From Pseudomonas canadensis (GTDB taxonomy: Bacteria > Pseudomonadota > Gammaproteobacteria > Pseudomonadales > Pseudomonadaceae): a DNA stretch of 64,000 nt. The translations under genes and the position numbers were made by a program. The notes under the pieces are model-generated. The model was not told where the DNA came from and made no database searches. It was given only the letters and a program-made list of their open reading frames with translations. Where the stretch lies: the NCBI RefSeq assembly GCF_000503215.1, contig NZ_AYTD01000017.1, forward strand, positions 682,001 through 746,000, read 5' to 3'. Positions within the stretch are counted from its first letter, which is position 1, and every line of letters starts with the position of its first letter. Below, piece by piece: positions 26,279 to 35,180 of this stretch.

Positions 26279-27865
26279 ATGAGCGCTGTGATCGATGACC
26301 ATGGTCACGCCGACCATGCCCACGGCCCCGCCAAGGGGTTGATGCGCTGGGTGCTGACCACCAACCACAAAGACATCGGCACCATGTACCTGTGGTTCGC
26401 CTTTGCCATGTTCCTGCTCGGCGGCTCGTTTGCCATGGTCATCCGCGCCGAGTTGTTCCAGCCCGGCCTGCAGATTGTGCAGCCGGCCTTCTTTAACCAG
26501 ATGACCACCATGCACGGGTTGATCATGGTGTTCGGCGCGGTGATGCCGGCGTTCGTCGGCCTGGCCAACTGGATGATCCCGCTGATGATCGGCGCGCCCG
26601 ACATGGCCCTGCCGCGCATGAACAACTTCAGCTTCTGGCTGTTGCCGGCAGCGTTCCTGCTGCTGGTCTCGACGCTGTTCACGCCCGGTGGCGGGCCGAA
26701 CTTCGGCTGGACCTTCTACGCGCCGCTATCCACCACCTATGCCCCGGAAAGCGTGACGTTCTTCATCTTCGCGATCCATCTGATGGGCATCAGTTCGATC
26801 ATGGGTGCGATCAACGTGGTCGCCACCATTCTCAACCTGCGTGCGCCGGGCATGACCTTGATGAAAATGCCGCTGTTCGTCTGGACGTGGCTGATCACCG
26901 CGTTCCTGCTGATCGCGGTGATGCCGGTGCTGGCGGGTTGCGTGACCATGATGCTGATGGACATCCACTTCGGCACCAGCTTCTTCAGTGCGGCTGGCGG
27001 TGGTGACCCGGTGCTGTTCCAGCACGTGTTCTGGTTCTTCGGCCATCCTGAGGTGTACATCATGATCCTGCCGGCCTTCGGCGCCGTCAGCTCGATCATC
27101 CCGACCTTCTCGCGCAAACCGCTGTTCGGCTACACCTCGATGGTCTACGCCACGGCGAGCATCGCGTTTTTGTCGTTCATCGTGTGGGCGCACCACATGT
27201 TCGTGGTGGGCATCCCGCTGGTGGGCGAGTTGTTCTTCATGTACGCGACGCTGCTGATCGCCGTGCCCACGGGGGTGAAGGTGTTCAACTGGGTCAGCAC
27301 CATGTGGCAGGGCTCGCTGACCTTCGAGACGCCGATGCTGTTTGCCGTAGCCTTTGTGATTCTGTTCACCATCGGCGGCTTTTCCGGGCTGATGCTGGCG
27401 ATAGCCCCGGCGGACTTCCAGTACCACGACACCTATTTCGTAGTGGCGCATTTCCATTACGTACTGGTGCCTGGCGCGATCTTCGGCATCTTCGCCTCGG
27501 CCTACTACTGGCTGCCGAAATGGACCGGCCACATGTACGACGAAACCCTGGGCAAGCTGCACTTTTGGCTGTCTTTCGTGGGCATGAACATGGCGTTCTT
27601 CCCCATGCACTTCGTCGGGCTGGCGGGCATGCCGCGGCGGGTGCCGGACTACAACTTGCAGTTCGCAGATTTCAACATGGTCTCGTCGATTGGTGCGTTC
27701 ATGTTCGGCGCCACGCAGATCTTCTTCCTGTTCATTGTGATCAAGTGCATCCGTGGCGGTGCGCCCGCACCGGCCAAGCCGTGGGATGGCGCCGAAGGCC
27801 TGGAGTGGAGCGTCCCCTCGCCTGCGCCGTACCACACCTTCACCACCCCGCCGGAGGTCAAGTGA
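26279..27865 (+). CDS. coxA: Cytochrome c oxidase subunit I
   Basis: This 528-residue heme-copper oxidase subunit has 12 membrane helices. It contains the low-spin heme histidine (TTMHGLIMVFG), the CuB/Tyr segment WFFGHPEVYI, the HH pair in VWAHHMFVVG, and HFHYVLVPG. These mark a proton-pumping A-type oxidase reducing O2 to water. The start MSAVIDDHGHADHAH at 26279 follows GGAGAACGG. Upstream in-frame codons overlap coxB and are not conserved. Confidence 0.98.
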   Translation: MSAVIDDHGHADHAHGPAKGLMRWVLTTNHKDIGTMYLWFAFAMFLLGGSFAMVIRAELFQPGLQIVQPAFFNQMTTMHGLIMVFGAVMPAFVGLANWMIPLMIGAPDMALPRMNNFSFWLLPAAFLLLVSTLFTPGGGPNFGWTFYAPLSTTYAPESVTFFIFAIHLMGISSIMGAINVVATILNLRAPGMTLMKMPLFVWTWLITAFLLIAVMPVLAGCVTMMLMDIHFGTSFFSAAGGGDPVLFQHVFWFFGHPEVYIMILPAFGAVSSIIPTFSRKPLFGYTSMVYATASIAFLSFIVWAHHMFVVGIPLVGELFFMYATLLIAVPTGVKVFNWVSTMWQGSLTFETPMLFAVAFVILFTIGGFSGLMLAIAPADFQYHDTYFVVAHFHYVLVPGAIFGIFASAYYWLPKWTGHMYDETLGKLHFWLSFVGMNMAFFPMHFVGLAGMPRRVPDYNLQFADFNMVSSIGAFMFGATQIFFLFIVIKCIRGGAPAPAKPWDGAEGLEWSVPSPAPYHTFTTPPEVK

Positions 27866-27886
27866 ACAGGATGACGGGAGGCTGCC

Positions 27887-28438
27887 ATGGCTGACTCCGT
27901 GCCCACGAAGCGCCTGGTCACCCGCCTGCTGATCCTGGTGGTGGCGATGTTCGCCTTCGGCTTTGCGTTGGTGCCGATCTACGACGTGATGTGCAAGGCG
28001 TTCGGCATCAACGGAAAGACGGCTGGGCAGTACGAGGGCGAGCAGATCGTCGACCCAACGCGCCAGGTGCGGGTGCAGTTTTTGTCCACCAACGCCATCG
28101 ACATGGTCTGGGATTTTTACGCCAAGGCTGACGAAGTGGTGGTCAATCCGGGTGCGGTGACCGAGATGCTGTTCGTGGCCCACAACCCCACCGACAAGCC
28201 GATGACTGCCCAGGCCGTGCCCAGTATTTCCCCGGCCGAAGCGGCGATGTACTTCCACAAGACCGAGTGCTTTTGCTTTACCCAGCAAGTGCTGCAACCG
28301 GGCCAGCGCATCGAGATGCCGGTGCGTTTCATTGTCGACCGCGACATGCCTAAGGATGTGAAGCATCTGACCCTGGCGTACACGCTGTTTGATATTACTG
28401 CGCGCCAACCGCCGGTGGCTGCCCACAGCGGCGGCTAG
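27887..28438 (+). CDS. ctaG: Cytochrome c oxidase assembly protein Cox11/CtaG
   Basis: This 183-residue copper chaperone delivers CuB to subunit I. It has one N-terminal membrane segment (LLILVVAMFAFGFALVPIYD) and a periplasmic immunoglobulin-like domain with the copper-binding CFCF motif (KTECFCFTQQ). It lies 21 bases after coxA with a GGGAGG ribosome site. Length and motif are normal. Confidence 0.96.
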   Translation: MADSVPTKRLVTRLLILVVAMFAFGFALVPIYDVMCKAFGINGKTAGQYEGEQIVDPTRQVRVQFLSTNAIDMVWDFYAKADEVVVNPGAVTEMLFVAHNPTDKPMTAQAVPSISPAEAAMYFHKTECFCFTQQVLQPGQRIEMPVRFIVDRDMPKDVKHLTLAYTLFDITARQPPVAAHSGG

Positions 28439-28473
28439 CTACTGTTTGCCCCCTCAATCAGGAGAGCGAATAC

Positions 28474-29361
28474 ATGTCGTCTCATGATACGTACTACGTA
28501 CCAGCGCAAAGCAAATGGCCAATAATTGCTACGTTTGGCCTGTTGATCACGGTGTACGGGCTGGGCCTGTGGTTCAACGACCTCAAGGCCGCGCGGGCGG
28601 AATCCCACGGTCCGTGGATCTTTTTCGTCGGCGGGCTGTTATTGGCCTACATGCTGTTCGGCTGGTTCGGCGCGGTGATCAAGGAAAGCCGCGCCGGTTT
28701 GTACAGTTCGCAGATGGATCGCTCTTTCCGCTGGGGCATGACCTGGTTCATCTTTTCCGAAGTGATGTTCTTTATCGCCTTCTTCGGTGCGCTGTTTTAT
28801 GTGCGGCACATGTCGGCGCCCTGGCTGGCGGGTGAAGGCTCAAAGGGCATTGCGCACATGCTGTGGCCGAACTTTGAGTTTGCCTGGCCGTTGCTGAACA
28901 ACCCCGACCCGAAAATGTACCCGGCACCGGAAGGCACCATCAGCCCGTGGGGCCTGCCGCTGGTGAACACCATTCTGCTGGTGAGTTCCAGCGTGACCAT
29001 CACCATCGCCCACCACGCGCTGCGCAAAGGTCATCGCGGCGCGCTGAAACTCTGGTTGGCGATCACCGTGCTGCTCGGCCTGGCGTTCCTGGGGTTTCAG
29101 GCCGAGGAATACATCCACGCTTATAAAGAGCTGGGCCTGACATTGGGCTCGGGGGTGTATGGCGCGACGTTCTTCATGCTCACCGGTTTCCACGGTGCCC
29201 ACGTCACCATCGGCACGATCATTCTGTTCGTGATGCTGATGCGCATCCTAAAGGGGCACTTCAATGCCGAGCACCAGTTCGGTTTCGAGGCGGCCAGTTG
29301 GTATTGGCACTTTGTGGATGTGGTGTGGATCGGGCTGTTTTTCTTCGTCTATGTGCTGTGA
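28474..29361 (+). CDS. coxC: Cytochrome c oxidase subunit III
   Basis: A 295-residue membrane protein with seven expected helices. Family motifs visible are SKWPIIATFGL, a WFGAVIKESRAGLYS loop, FFIAFFGALFYVRH and the C-terminal ASWYWHFVDVVWIGLFFFVYV. It stabilises the subunit I active site and proton uptake. It follows ctaG with a CAGGAGA ribosome site. The following small gene runs on the opposite strand. Confidence 0.97.
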   Translation: MSSHDTYYVPAQSKWPIIATFGLLITVYGLGLWFNDLKAARAESHGPWIFFVGGLLLAYMLFGWFGAVIKESRAGLYSSQMDRSFRWGMTWFIFSEVMFFIAFFGALFYVRHMSAPWLAGEGSKGIAHMLWPNFEFAWPLLNNPDPKMYPAPEGTISPWGLPLVNTILLVSSSVTITIAHHALRKGHRGALKLWLAITVLLGLAFLGFQAEEYIHAYKELGLTLGSGVYGATFFMLTGFHGAHVTIGTIILFVMLMRILKGHFNAEHQFGFEAASWYWHFVDVVWIGLFFFVYVL

Positions 29362-29367
29362 GAAGCC

Positions 29368-29571
29368 TTACCACGGTGCGTGAGACACCAGCTGGCCGCT
29401 GAAAAAGCCCCAGGCGATCAGCGCCACGGTGATCACGGCCAGTACGACACGCACGGTCAAGGCAGTGACGAGGCGATTGGAGTTGCCCTCGTCCTTGACC
29501 AGAAAGAACAAGCCACTGAACAGGCTCACAACGGTCGCGATCAGCATCAGGGCAATAGCGGCTTTGAGCAT
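29368..29571 (-). CDS. DUF2909 twin-transmembrane protein
   Basis: A 67-residue protein with two hydrophobic helices (MLKAAIALMLIATVVSLFSG and VRVVLAVITVALIAWGFFSG) separated by a short charged loop (VKDEGNSNR). This is the layout of the DUF2909 'twin transmembrane' family (PA0109-like). It is encoded against the cox operon, with its stop six bases past coxC and its start 28 bases from the divergent SURF1 start. The position suggests a role in oxidase assembly, unproven. Confidence 0.8.
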   Translation of the reverse strand: MLKAAIALMLIATVVSLFSGLFFLVKDEGNSNRLVTALTVRVVLAVITVALIAWGFFSGQLVSHAPW

Positions 29572-29599
29572 GGTCTGGCTCCAACGGGATGGGCGGGCA

Positions 29600-30364
29600 A
29601 TGAAAACAAGTATAGCCAGCGCCATAAAATGCTTTCGGCCAGGAATCGCACCGACATTGGTGGTGTTGGTGCTGCTGCCGTTGATGGTCGGCCTGGGGTT
29701 CTGGCAGTTGTCTCGCGGCCATGAAAAACAGCTGCTGGTGGACAGCTACGCCGAGCGGCGCCGGGCAGATCCGATCAGCAGCGCGCAACTTAGCGACATG
29801 GCGGACCCGGCCTTCCGCCGCGTTCGTCTGCGCGGCCAATTCGACGCCGAACACAGCGTATTCCTCGACAACCGCATGCGCGACGGCAAGGCCGGCGTAG
29901 AGCTGCTGCAACCCTTCCACGACCAGGCCAGTGGCCTGTGGCTGTTGCTCAATCGCGGTTGGCTGCCCTGGCCGGATCGGCGCACGCCACCCGCCTACAC
30001 CACGCCGGATCAGCCAGTGAATCTCGATGCCTGGGTGTACGTCGCTCCCGGCGAAACCTTCCAGTTGCACCCGGACCCTACGACCGCGCAATGGCCGCGT
30101 CTGCTCACGGCCTTGCACCCTGCCGCGCTCTGGCCCGAGTTGGGTCGCAACGGTTTCGCCTATGAGTTGCGGGCCGAAGCCGGCCCCGGCACCTATGAAA
30201 CTACCTGGCCGATCGTCGCCATGGGCCCGGAAAAACACTTGGCGTATGCCGTGCAGTGGTTCGCCATGTCGCTGGCGTTGCTGGCGCTTTACCTCTACCT
30301 CGGATGGCACAACAAAAAGGAGAAGCCCCATGGGAGCGGCCACGAATCCACTCAACATGTCTGA
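29600..30364 (+). CDS. SURF1 family oxidase assembly protein
   Basis: This 254-residue protein has two membrane segments, one near residues 15-35 (TLVVLVLLPLMVGLGFWQLS) and one near the C-terminus (MSLALLALYLYLGWH). Between them is a periplasmic domain containing GLWLLLNRGWLPWPDRR. SURF1 helps insert heme a into subunit I. The ATG at 29600 was chosen because the first membrane segment follows at the usual distance. Open frame extends to 29429, antisense to the DUF2909 gene. Confidence 0.92.
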   Translation: MKTSIASAIKCFRPGIAPTLVVLVLLPLMVGLGFWQLSRGHEKQLLVDSYAERRRADPISSAQLSDMADPAFRRVRLRGQFDAEHSVFLDNRMRDGKAGVELLQPFHDQASGLWLLLNRGWLPWPDRRTPPAYTTPDQPVNLDAWVYVAPGETFQLHPDPTTAQWPRLLTALHPAALWPELGRNGFAYELRAEAGPGTYETTWPIVAMGPEKHLAYAVQWFAMSLALLALYLYLGWHNKKEKPHGSGHESTQHV

Positions 30365-30914
30365 AGCCCCGAATCGGCGCAAAGGCCGCTGGCAGTTGAT
30401 CCTGATCCTGATGATGGTGATCGGCCCGATGGCGCTGGCCACCTTCATGTACAAGCTGCAGTTCTGGGTGCCGGAAAGCCGCAGCTATCACGGCGAGATG
30501 ATCGGCAACGGCCAGAGCCGCGCCGATATTGGCGTACAAACCGATGAGCAGCGCTGGCAACTGCTGGTGACCGCGCCCACTGCCTGCGCGGCGGATTGCC
30601 AGCAACTGGTGTACCTCGCACGCCAACTGCAAATCAGCCTGGGCCGTGATGCCTCCCGCGCCAGCCATGCCTTGGCCAGTGCGCAGCCGCTGAGCGCGGA
30701 GTATGAAACCAAGCTGAACGTTGAATACCCGCAACTGCAACGCTACTCACTGGATTTGCCGACTTTCAGCAAAGGCGCCGCCGCGCCGGGTGACGCGCAG
30801 CTGTGGATCGTCGATCCCCACGGCAACCTGGTGTTGCGTTACGACGCCAAGGTCAAGGGCAAGGATTTGCTCAACGACCTGCGCCACCTGCTGAAACTGT
30901 CGAACATCGGATAA
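30330..30914 (+). CDS. Membrane-anchored CxxxC protein, probable oxidase assembly factor
   Basis: This 194-residue protein (PA0111-like) has one membrane helix near residues 22-40 (QLILILMMVIGPMALATFMY) and a periplasmic domain with a CxxxC pair (Cys86, Cys90 in PTACAADCQQLV). A C-terminal IVDPHGNLVLRYDAK strand resembles the SCO/thioredoxin fold. The ATG at 30330 follows a strong AAGGAGAA site and overlaps SURF1 by 35 bases. An internal ATG at 30357 is weaker. Function is inferred from its place between SURF1 and heme A synthase. Confidence 0.82.
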   Translation: MGAATNPLNMSEAPNRRKGRWQLILILMMVIGPMALATFMYKLQFWVPESRSYHGEMIGNGQSRADIGVQTDEQRWQLLVTAPTACAADCQQLVYLARQLQISLGRDASRASHALASAQPLSAEYETKLNVEYPQLQRYSLDLPTFSKGAAAPGDAQLWIVDPHGNLVLRYDAKVKGKDLLNDLRHLLKLSNIG

Positions 30915-30924
30915 GGGCACCGTC

Positions 30925-32004
30925 ATGGCCAAACCTGGATTTCGCCTCGCGTTGTTTGCCACCTTGTTGGCTTTGATCGTCGTGCTGCTCGGCGCCTATA
31001 CGCGCCTGACACACGCGGGCCTGGGTTGCCCGGATTGGCCGGGCTGCTACGGCTTCATCAGCGTGCCCAAGACCGAAGCCCAGTTGGCCCATGCCGAGCT
31101 GCATTTCCCCGATACGCCGGTGGAGGCCGACAAGGGCTGGGCCGAGATGACTCATCGCTACTTCGCTGGCACCCTGGGCTTGCTGATTGTGTTGCTGGCC
31201 GCGCGTTCCTGGAGTCATCGGCGTGATCCGGGCCAGCCGGTGAAGCTGCCGCTGTTCCTGCTGGCGGTGGTGTTTGCCCAGGCGGCGTTTGGCATGTGGA
31301 CGGTGACGCTGAAGTTATGGCCGCAGGTGGTGACGGGGCATTTATTGGGCGGCTTTGCGACCTTGAGCCTGCTGTTTCTGCTGACCCTGCGCTTGTCCGG
31401 CGTATTGCCCGCGTTAATCGTGCCCAAGCGCCTGCAATACTGGGCGACGGCGGGCCTGGTGCTGGTGATCGGCCAGATCGCGCTGGGCGGCTGGGTCAGT
31501 TCCAACTACGCGGCGGTGGCCTGCGTTGATTTGCCGACGTGCCATGGCGAATGGTGGCCGGCAGCGGATTTCGCCAACGGTTTTCATCTCACCCAGCACA
31601 TCGGGCCCAACTACCTGGGCGGCCAACTGGACAGCGAGGCACGCACCGCCATCCACCTGACCCACCGCATCGGCGCTGTCATCGTCAGCCTGGTGTTGCT
31701 CGGCCTGGCCTGGCAATTGCGCGCGGTGGGCATGACGCGTTTGGCGGGCTTATTGCTGGTCGCCCTGGCCGCGCAAATCTGCCTGGGCCTGAGCAATGTG
31801 GCTTTCGGGCTGCCGCTGGCGGTGGCTGTAGGCCATAACGCCGGTGGCGCCGCGTTGTTGCTCAGTCTGGTGCTGGTCAATTACCACGCCCGCACCAGCC
31901 TGGTCCGGGTGCGCAACCAACTGCCCTTCGGCTGGCGTTTTATCCCACGCAAACACGTATCGGGCCTCATCACCCTTAAAGGAGAGATGCCATGGCGACC
32001 TTGA
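30925..32004 (+). CDS. ctaA: Heme A synthase (COX15/CtaA)
   Basis: This 359-residue inner-membrane enzyme oxidises heme O to heme A for the aa3 oxidase. It has eight hydrophobic segments and the family motifs LVVLLGAYTRLTHAGLGCPDWPGCYG, EMTHRYFAG and IHLTHRIGAV-like sequences, with heme-ligand histidines. A second Cys pair occurs in VACVDLPTCHG. It overlaps ctaB by 13 bases, so the two steps of heme A synthesis are translationally linked. Confidence 0.96.
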   Translation: MAKPGFRLALFATLLALIVVLLGAYTRLTHAGLGCPDWPGCYGFISVPKTEAQLAHAELHFPDTPVEADKGWAEMTHRYFAGTLGLLIVLLAARSWSHRRDPGQPVKLPLFLLAVVFAQAAFGMWTVTLKLWPQVVTGHLLGGFATLSLLFLLTLRLSGVLPALIVPKRLQYWATAGLVLVIGQIALGGWVSSNYAAVACVDLPTCHGEWWPAADFANGFHLTQHIGPNYLGGQLDSEARTAIHLTHRIGAVIVSLVLLGLAWQLRAVGMTRLAGLLLVALAAQICLGLSNVAFGLPLAVAVGHNAGGAALLLSLVLVNYHARTSLVRVRNQLPFGWRFIPRKHVSGLITLKGEMPWRP

Positions 32005-32891
32005 TCGGCGCGCGTCACGGCCAGGCAATCTGGCGTGACTACCTGGAGCTGACCAAGCCGAAAGTGGTGGTGTTGATGCTCATTACCTCATTGGTGGGGA
32101 TGTTCCTGGCGACCCGTGCGGGTGTGCCGTGGACGGTGTTGGTGTTCGGCAACCTGGGGATTGCTCTGTGTGCGGGCGGCGCGGCGGCGGTGAACCATGT
32201 GGTGGACCGGCGGATCGACGCCGTAATGGCGCGCACCCATAAGCGGCCGTTGGCAGAGGGCCGTGTATCGCCGCTGGCGGCGCTGGCCTTTGCATTGTTT
32301 CTAGCTGTTGCAGGATTGGCGCTGCTGCTGGCGTTCACCAACCCGCTGGCAGCCTGGCTGACGTTGGCTTCGCTGTTGGGGTACGCCGTGATCTATACCG
32401 GCTTTCTCAAGCGGGCGACACCGCAGAATATCGTCATCGGTGGATTGGCAGGTGCTGCGCCGCCCTTGCTGGGCTGGGTCGCGGTCACCGGGCATATCAG
32501 CGCCGAGCCCCTGCTGCTGGTGCTGATCATCTTCGCCTGGACCCCGCCGCACTTCTGGGCCCTGGCCATTCACCGCAAGGAGGAATACGCCAAGGCCGAT
32601 ATTCCGATGTTGCCGGTCACTCACGGCGAGCATTACACCAAGGTGCATATCCTGCTCTACACCTTCGCCCTGCTGGCGGTGAGCCTGATGCCCTATGTGA
32701 TTCACATGAGCGGCCTGCTGTACCTTGCGTGTGCACTGGTATTGGGCGGGCGCTTTCTGCAATGGGCCTGGGTGTTGTACCGTGGCGGTCGGCCGCACGC
32801 GGCGATCAACACCTTCAAGTACTCTATCTGGTACTTGCTGCTGCTGTTTATCGCGCTGCTCCTCGACCACTACCTACTGTTGAACCTATGA
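31992..32891 (+). CDS. ctaB: Protoheme IX farnesyltransferase (heme O synthase)
   Basis: This 299-residue UbiA-superfamily prenyltransferase converts protoheme to heme O. The Asp-rich motif NHVVDRRIDAVMARTHKRPL and the second loop HRKEEYAKADIPMLPVTHG are diagnostic, with about nine membrane segments. The ATG at 31992 lies inside the end of ctaA after GGAGAG. Its TGA overlaps the SCO start (ATGA). The gene is also called cyoE, and the cox context favours ctaB. Confidence 0.97.
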   Translation: MATLIGARHGQAIWRDYLELTKPKVVVLMLITSLVGMFLATRAGVPWTVLVFGNLGIALCAGGAAAVNHVVDRRIDAVMARTHKRPLAEGRVSPLAALAFALFLAVAGLALLLAFTNPLAAWLTLASLLGYAVIYTGFLKRATPQNIVIGGLAGAAPPLLGWVAVTGHISAEPLLLVLIIFAWTPPHFWALAIHRKEEYAKADIPMLPVTHGEHYTKVHILLYTFALLAVSLMPYVIHMSGLLYLACALVLGGRFLQWAWVLYRGGRPHAAINTFKYSIWYLLLLFIALLLDHYLLLNL

Positions 32892-33523
32892 CTCGAACTC
32901 AAAAAACTGTCTTCATCCTGGTAGCCCTGGTGGCATTGATCATGGGCCTGACCGTTAACAAAGTGCTCTCGGGCAAGGGCCAGGGCGACCCCACTGCCTT
33001 GATCGACGCCGGCATCATCCTGTTGCCGCAAAGCCGTCAGTTGCCACCGGTGACCATGACCAACCAGGAAGGCCAGCCGGTGGTGGTCAACGAATTGAAA
33101 GGCAAGTGGAGCCTGTTGTTCTTCGGCTACACCTTCTGCCCGGACATCTGCCCGACCACCCTCGCCCAACTGCGCCAGATCAAGAGCGAACTGCCCAAGG
33201 ACGTTGTGGATAAGTTGCAGGTGATCCTGGTCAGCGTCGACCCGAACCGCGATACGCCGACCCAGCTCAAGCAGTACCTGGGCTACTTCGACCCGCAGTT
33301 CCAGGGCCTGACCGGCGCGAATGTGGAGGATGTGCAGAAGGTTTCGAATGCCGTCAGCATTCCGTTCATACCGGCCGACACCAGCAAACCGAACTACACC
33401 GTTGACCACAGCGGAAACCTGGCGCTGATCGGACCGGACGGGACGCAGCGTGGGTTTATTCGTGCGCCGTTGAATAACCAGAAGCTCGTAGCGCAACTGC
33501 CGGTGCTGTTGCAGCGTAAATAA
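32888..33523 (+). CDS. SCO/SenC family copper chaperone
   Basis: A 211-residue membrane-anchored thioredoxin-fold protein. It has one N-terminal helix (TVFILVALVALIMGLTVNK) and a copper site formed by Cys84 and Cys88 (FCPDICPTT) with His174 (TVDHSGNL). It delivers copper to the CuA centre of subunit II. It is the last gene of the cox cluster, and its start overlaps the ctaB stop. A REP pair follows. Confidence 0.95.
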   Translation: MTRTQKTVFILVALVALIMGLTVNKVLSGKGQGDPTALIDAGIILLPQSRQLPPVTMTNQEGQPVVVNELKGKWSLLFFGYTFCPDICPTTLAQLRQIKSELPKDVVDKLQVILVSVDPNRDTPTQLKQYLGYFDPQFQGLTGANVEDVQKVSNAVSIPFIPADTSKPNYTVDHSGNLALIGPDGTQRGFIRAPLNNQKLVAQLPVLLQRK

Positions 33524-33556
33524 GCCGGGCGCCAGCCTGGCCAGCACCACAAAACA

Positions 33557-33651
33557 AATGTGGGAGCGGGCTTGCCTGCGAAAGCGGTGTGCCAGTCAAC
33601 ATCTCCGTCGACTGATACACCGCATTCGCGAGCAAGCCCGTTCCCACATTT
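33557..33651. repeat. REP pair (TGTGGGAGCGGGC family)
   Basis: ATGTGGGAGCGGGCTTGCCT and an inverted TTCGCGAGCAAGCCCGTTCC copy face each other between the SCO gene and the convergent metQ. This family differs from the TGTAGGAGCCGGC type elsewhere in the window and recurs at 61138. Confidence 0.85.
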
Positions 33652-33683
33652 TTTGATCTCCAGTTTTGGGAGATCGAGTCAGG

Positions 33684-34454
33684 TCAGAACGCCGGCTTGA
33701 TCGCGCCTTTGTACTTCTCTTCGATGAATTTCTTCACTTCAGGCGTGTGCAGGGCTGCAACCAGCTTCTTCACGGCGTCCGAGTCTTTGTTGTCTTCACG
33801 GGTCACCAGGATGTTCACGTAAGGCGAGTCGCTGCCTTCGATGACCAGTGCGTCCTTGGACGGGTCCAGCTTGGCTTCCAGCGCATAGTTAGTGTTGATC
33901 AGTGCCAGGTCGACCTGGGTCAGCACGCGCGGCAGGGTCGCGGCTTCCAGTTCACGGAATTTCAGGTTTTTGCTGTTACCGGTGATGTCCTTGATGGTCG
34001 ACAGGATGTTGGTCGGGTCCTTCAGGGTGATCAGGCCGTTCTTGGCCAGCAGCAACAACGCGCGGCCGCCGTTGGTGGCGTCGTTCGGGATCACGACATT
34101 AGCGCCGCTTGGCAGCTCATCCAGCTTCTTGTACTTGCTGGAGTAGGCGCCCAAGGGTTCCAGGTGCACGGCGCCAACGCTCACCAGGTGAGTGCCCTTG
34201 GCCTTGTTGAACTCATCCAGGTACGGCTGGTGCTGGAAGAAGTTGGCGTCCAGGCGCTTTTCAGCCACTTGTACGTTCGGCTGCACGTAGTCGGTGAAGA
34301 CTTTGACCTGCAGGTCTACGCCTTCTTTAGCGAGGGCAGGTTTCACGAATTCCAGGATTTCCGCATGGGGCACCGGCGAAGCGGCGACCGTAATGGTCTC
34401 GGCGTGGGCGGAAAACGCGGCAACGGCGGCGAAAGCAACCAGTAGTTTTTTCAT
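33684..34454 (-). CDS. metQ: Methionine ABC transporter substrate-binding protein
   Basis: This 256-residue periplasmic binding protein of the NlpA/MetQ family has a signal peptide cleaved after AFSAHA, then TITVAASPVPHAEILE. Unlike E. coli MetQ, no lipobox cysteine is seen, so the mature protein should be soluble. Family motifs DVIVEG-like and NANFFQHQPYLDEFN are present. It is the last gene of the metN-metI-metQ operon (PA5503-PA5505 order). It binds D/L-methionine or related ligands. Confidence 0.93.
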   Translation of the reverse strand: MKKLLVAFAAVAAFSAHAETITVAASPVPHAEILEFVKPALAKEGVDLQVKVFTDYVQPNVQVAEKRLDANFFQHQPYLDEFNKAKGTHLVSVGAVHLEPLGAYSSKYKKLDELPSGANVVIPNDATNGGRALLLLAKNGLITLKDPTNILSTIKDITGNSKNLKFRELEAATLPRVLTQVDLALINTNYALEAKLDPSKDALVIEGSDSPYVNILVTREDNKDSDAVKKLVAALHTPEVKKFIEEKYKGAIKPAF

Positions 34455-34505
34455 CCAACAAGCTCCTTGTTCGGGCATGTACCGGCGTGCGGCCGGCAAT
34501 GGCCG

Positions 34506-35180
34506 TTATTTTCGAGAAAAGTGCACCACCAGCTTGTCGCCGACGGTTTGCAGAATTTGCACCAGAATCAGCAGCATCACCACGGTGACCACCATCACAT
34601 CGGTCTGGAAGCGCTGGTAACCGAAACGGATCGCCAGGTCACCCAGGCCACCGGCACCGACCACACCGGCCATTGCCGTGTAGGACACCAGTGTAATCGC
34701 CGTCACCGTAATCGCCGCGAAAATGCCAGGACGGGCTTCGGGCAGCAAGGCGTTGGTAATGATCTGGCGCGTGCTGGCGCCCATGGACTGGGTGGCTTCG
34801 ATGATGCCGCGGTCCACTTCACGCAGCGCGGTCTCCACCAGGCGCGCAAAGAATGGCGTTGCACCTACGACCAGCGGCGGAATCGCACCCGCCACGCCCA
34901 GCGAAGTGCCGGTGATCAGGACGGTGAACGGGATCATCACGATCAACAGGATGATGAACGGCAGCGAACGCAGGATGTTCACGATCAGCGAGAGCAGCGC
35001 GTACAAGCCTTTCTGTTCGAACAGTTGGCGCGGGCTGGTCAGGAACAGCAGCACGCCCAGCGGCAGGCCGAGCACCACGGTGAAGAACAGCGAACCGAAC
35101 AGCATGGTCATGGTGTCGCCGGTGGCGAGCCAGATTTCAGACCAGTCGATATTGGCGAAGAAACTCAACAGGACGTCCAT
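34506..35180 (-). CDS. metI: Methionine ABC transporter permease
   Basis: This 224-residue permease has five hydrophobic segments and the EAA-like coupling loop (ALREVDRGIIEATQSMGAST) that contacts MetN. Typical MetI sequence AMAGVVGAGGLGDLAIRFGYQRF lies near the C-terminus. Its start codon overlaps the metN stop by one base. It forms the membrane channel of the MetNIQ importer. Confidence 0.95.
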   Translation of the reverse strand: MDVLLSFFANIDWSEIWLATGDTMTMLFGSLFFTVVLGLPLGVLLFLTSPRQLFEQKGLYALLSLIVNILRSLPFIILLIVMIPFTVLITGTSLGVAGAIPPLVVGATPFFARLVETALREVDRGIIEATQSMGASTRQIITNALLPEARPGIFAAITVTAITLVSYTAMAGVVGAGGLGDLAIRFGYQRFQTDVMVVTVVMLLILVQILQTVGDKLVVHFSRK

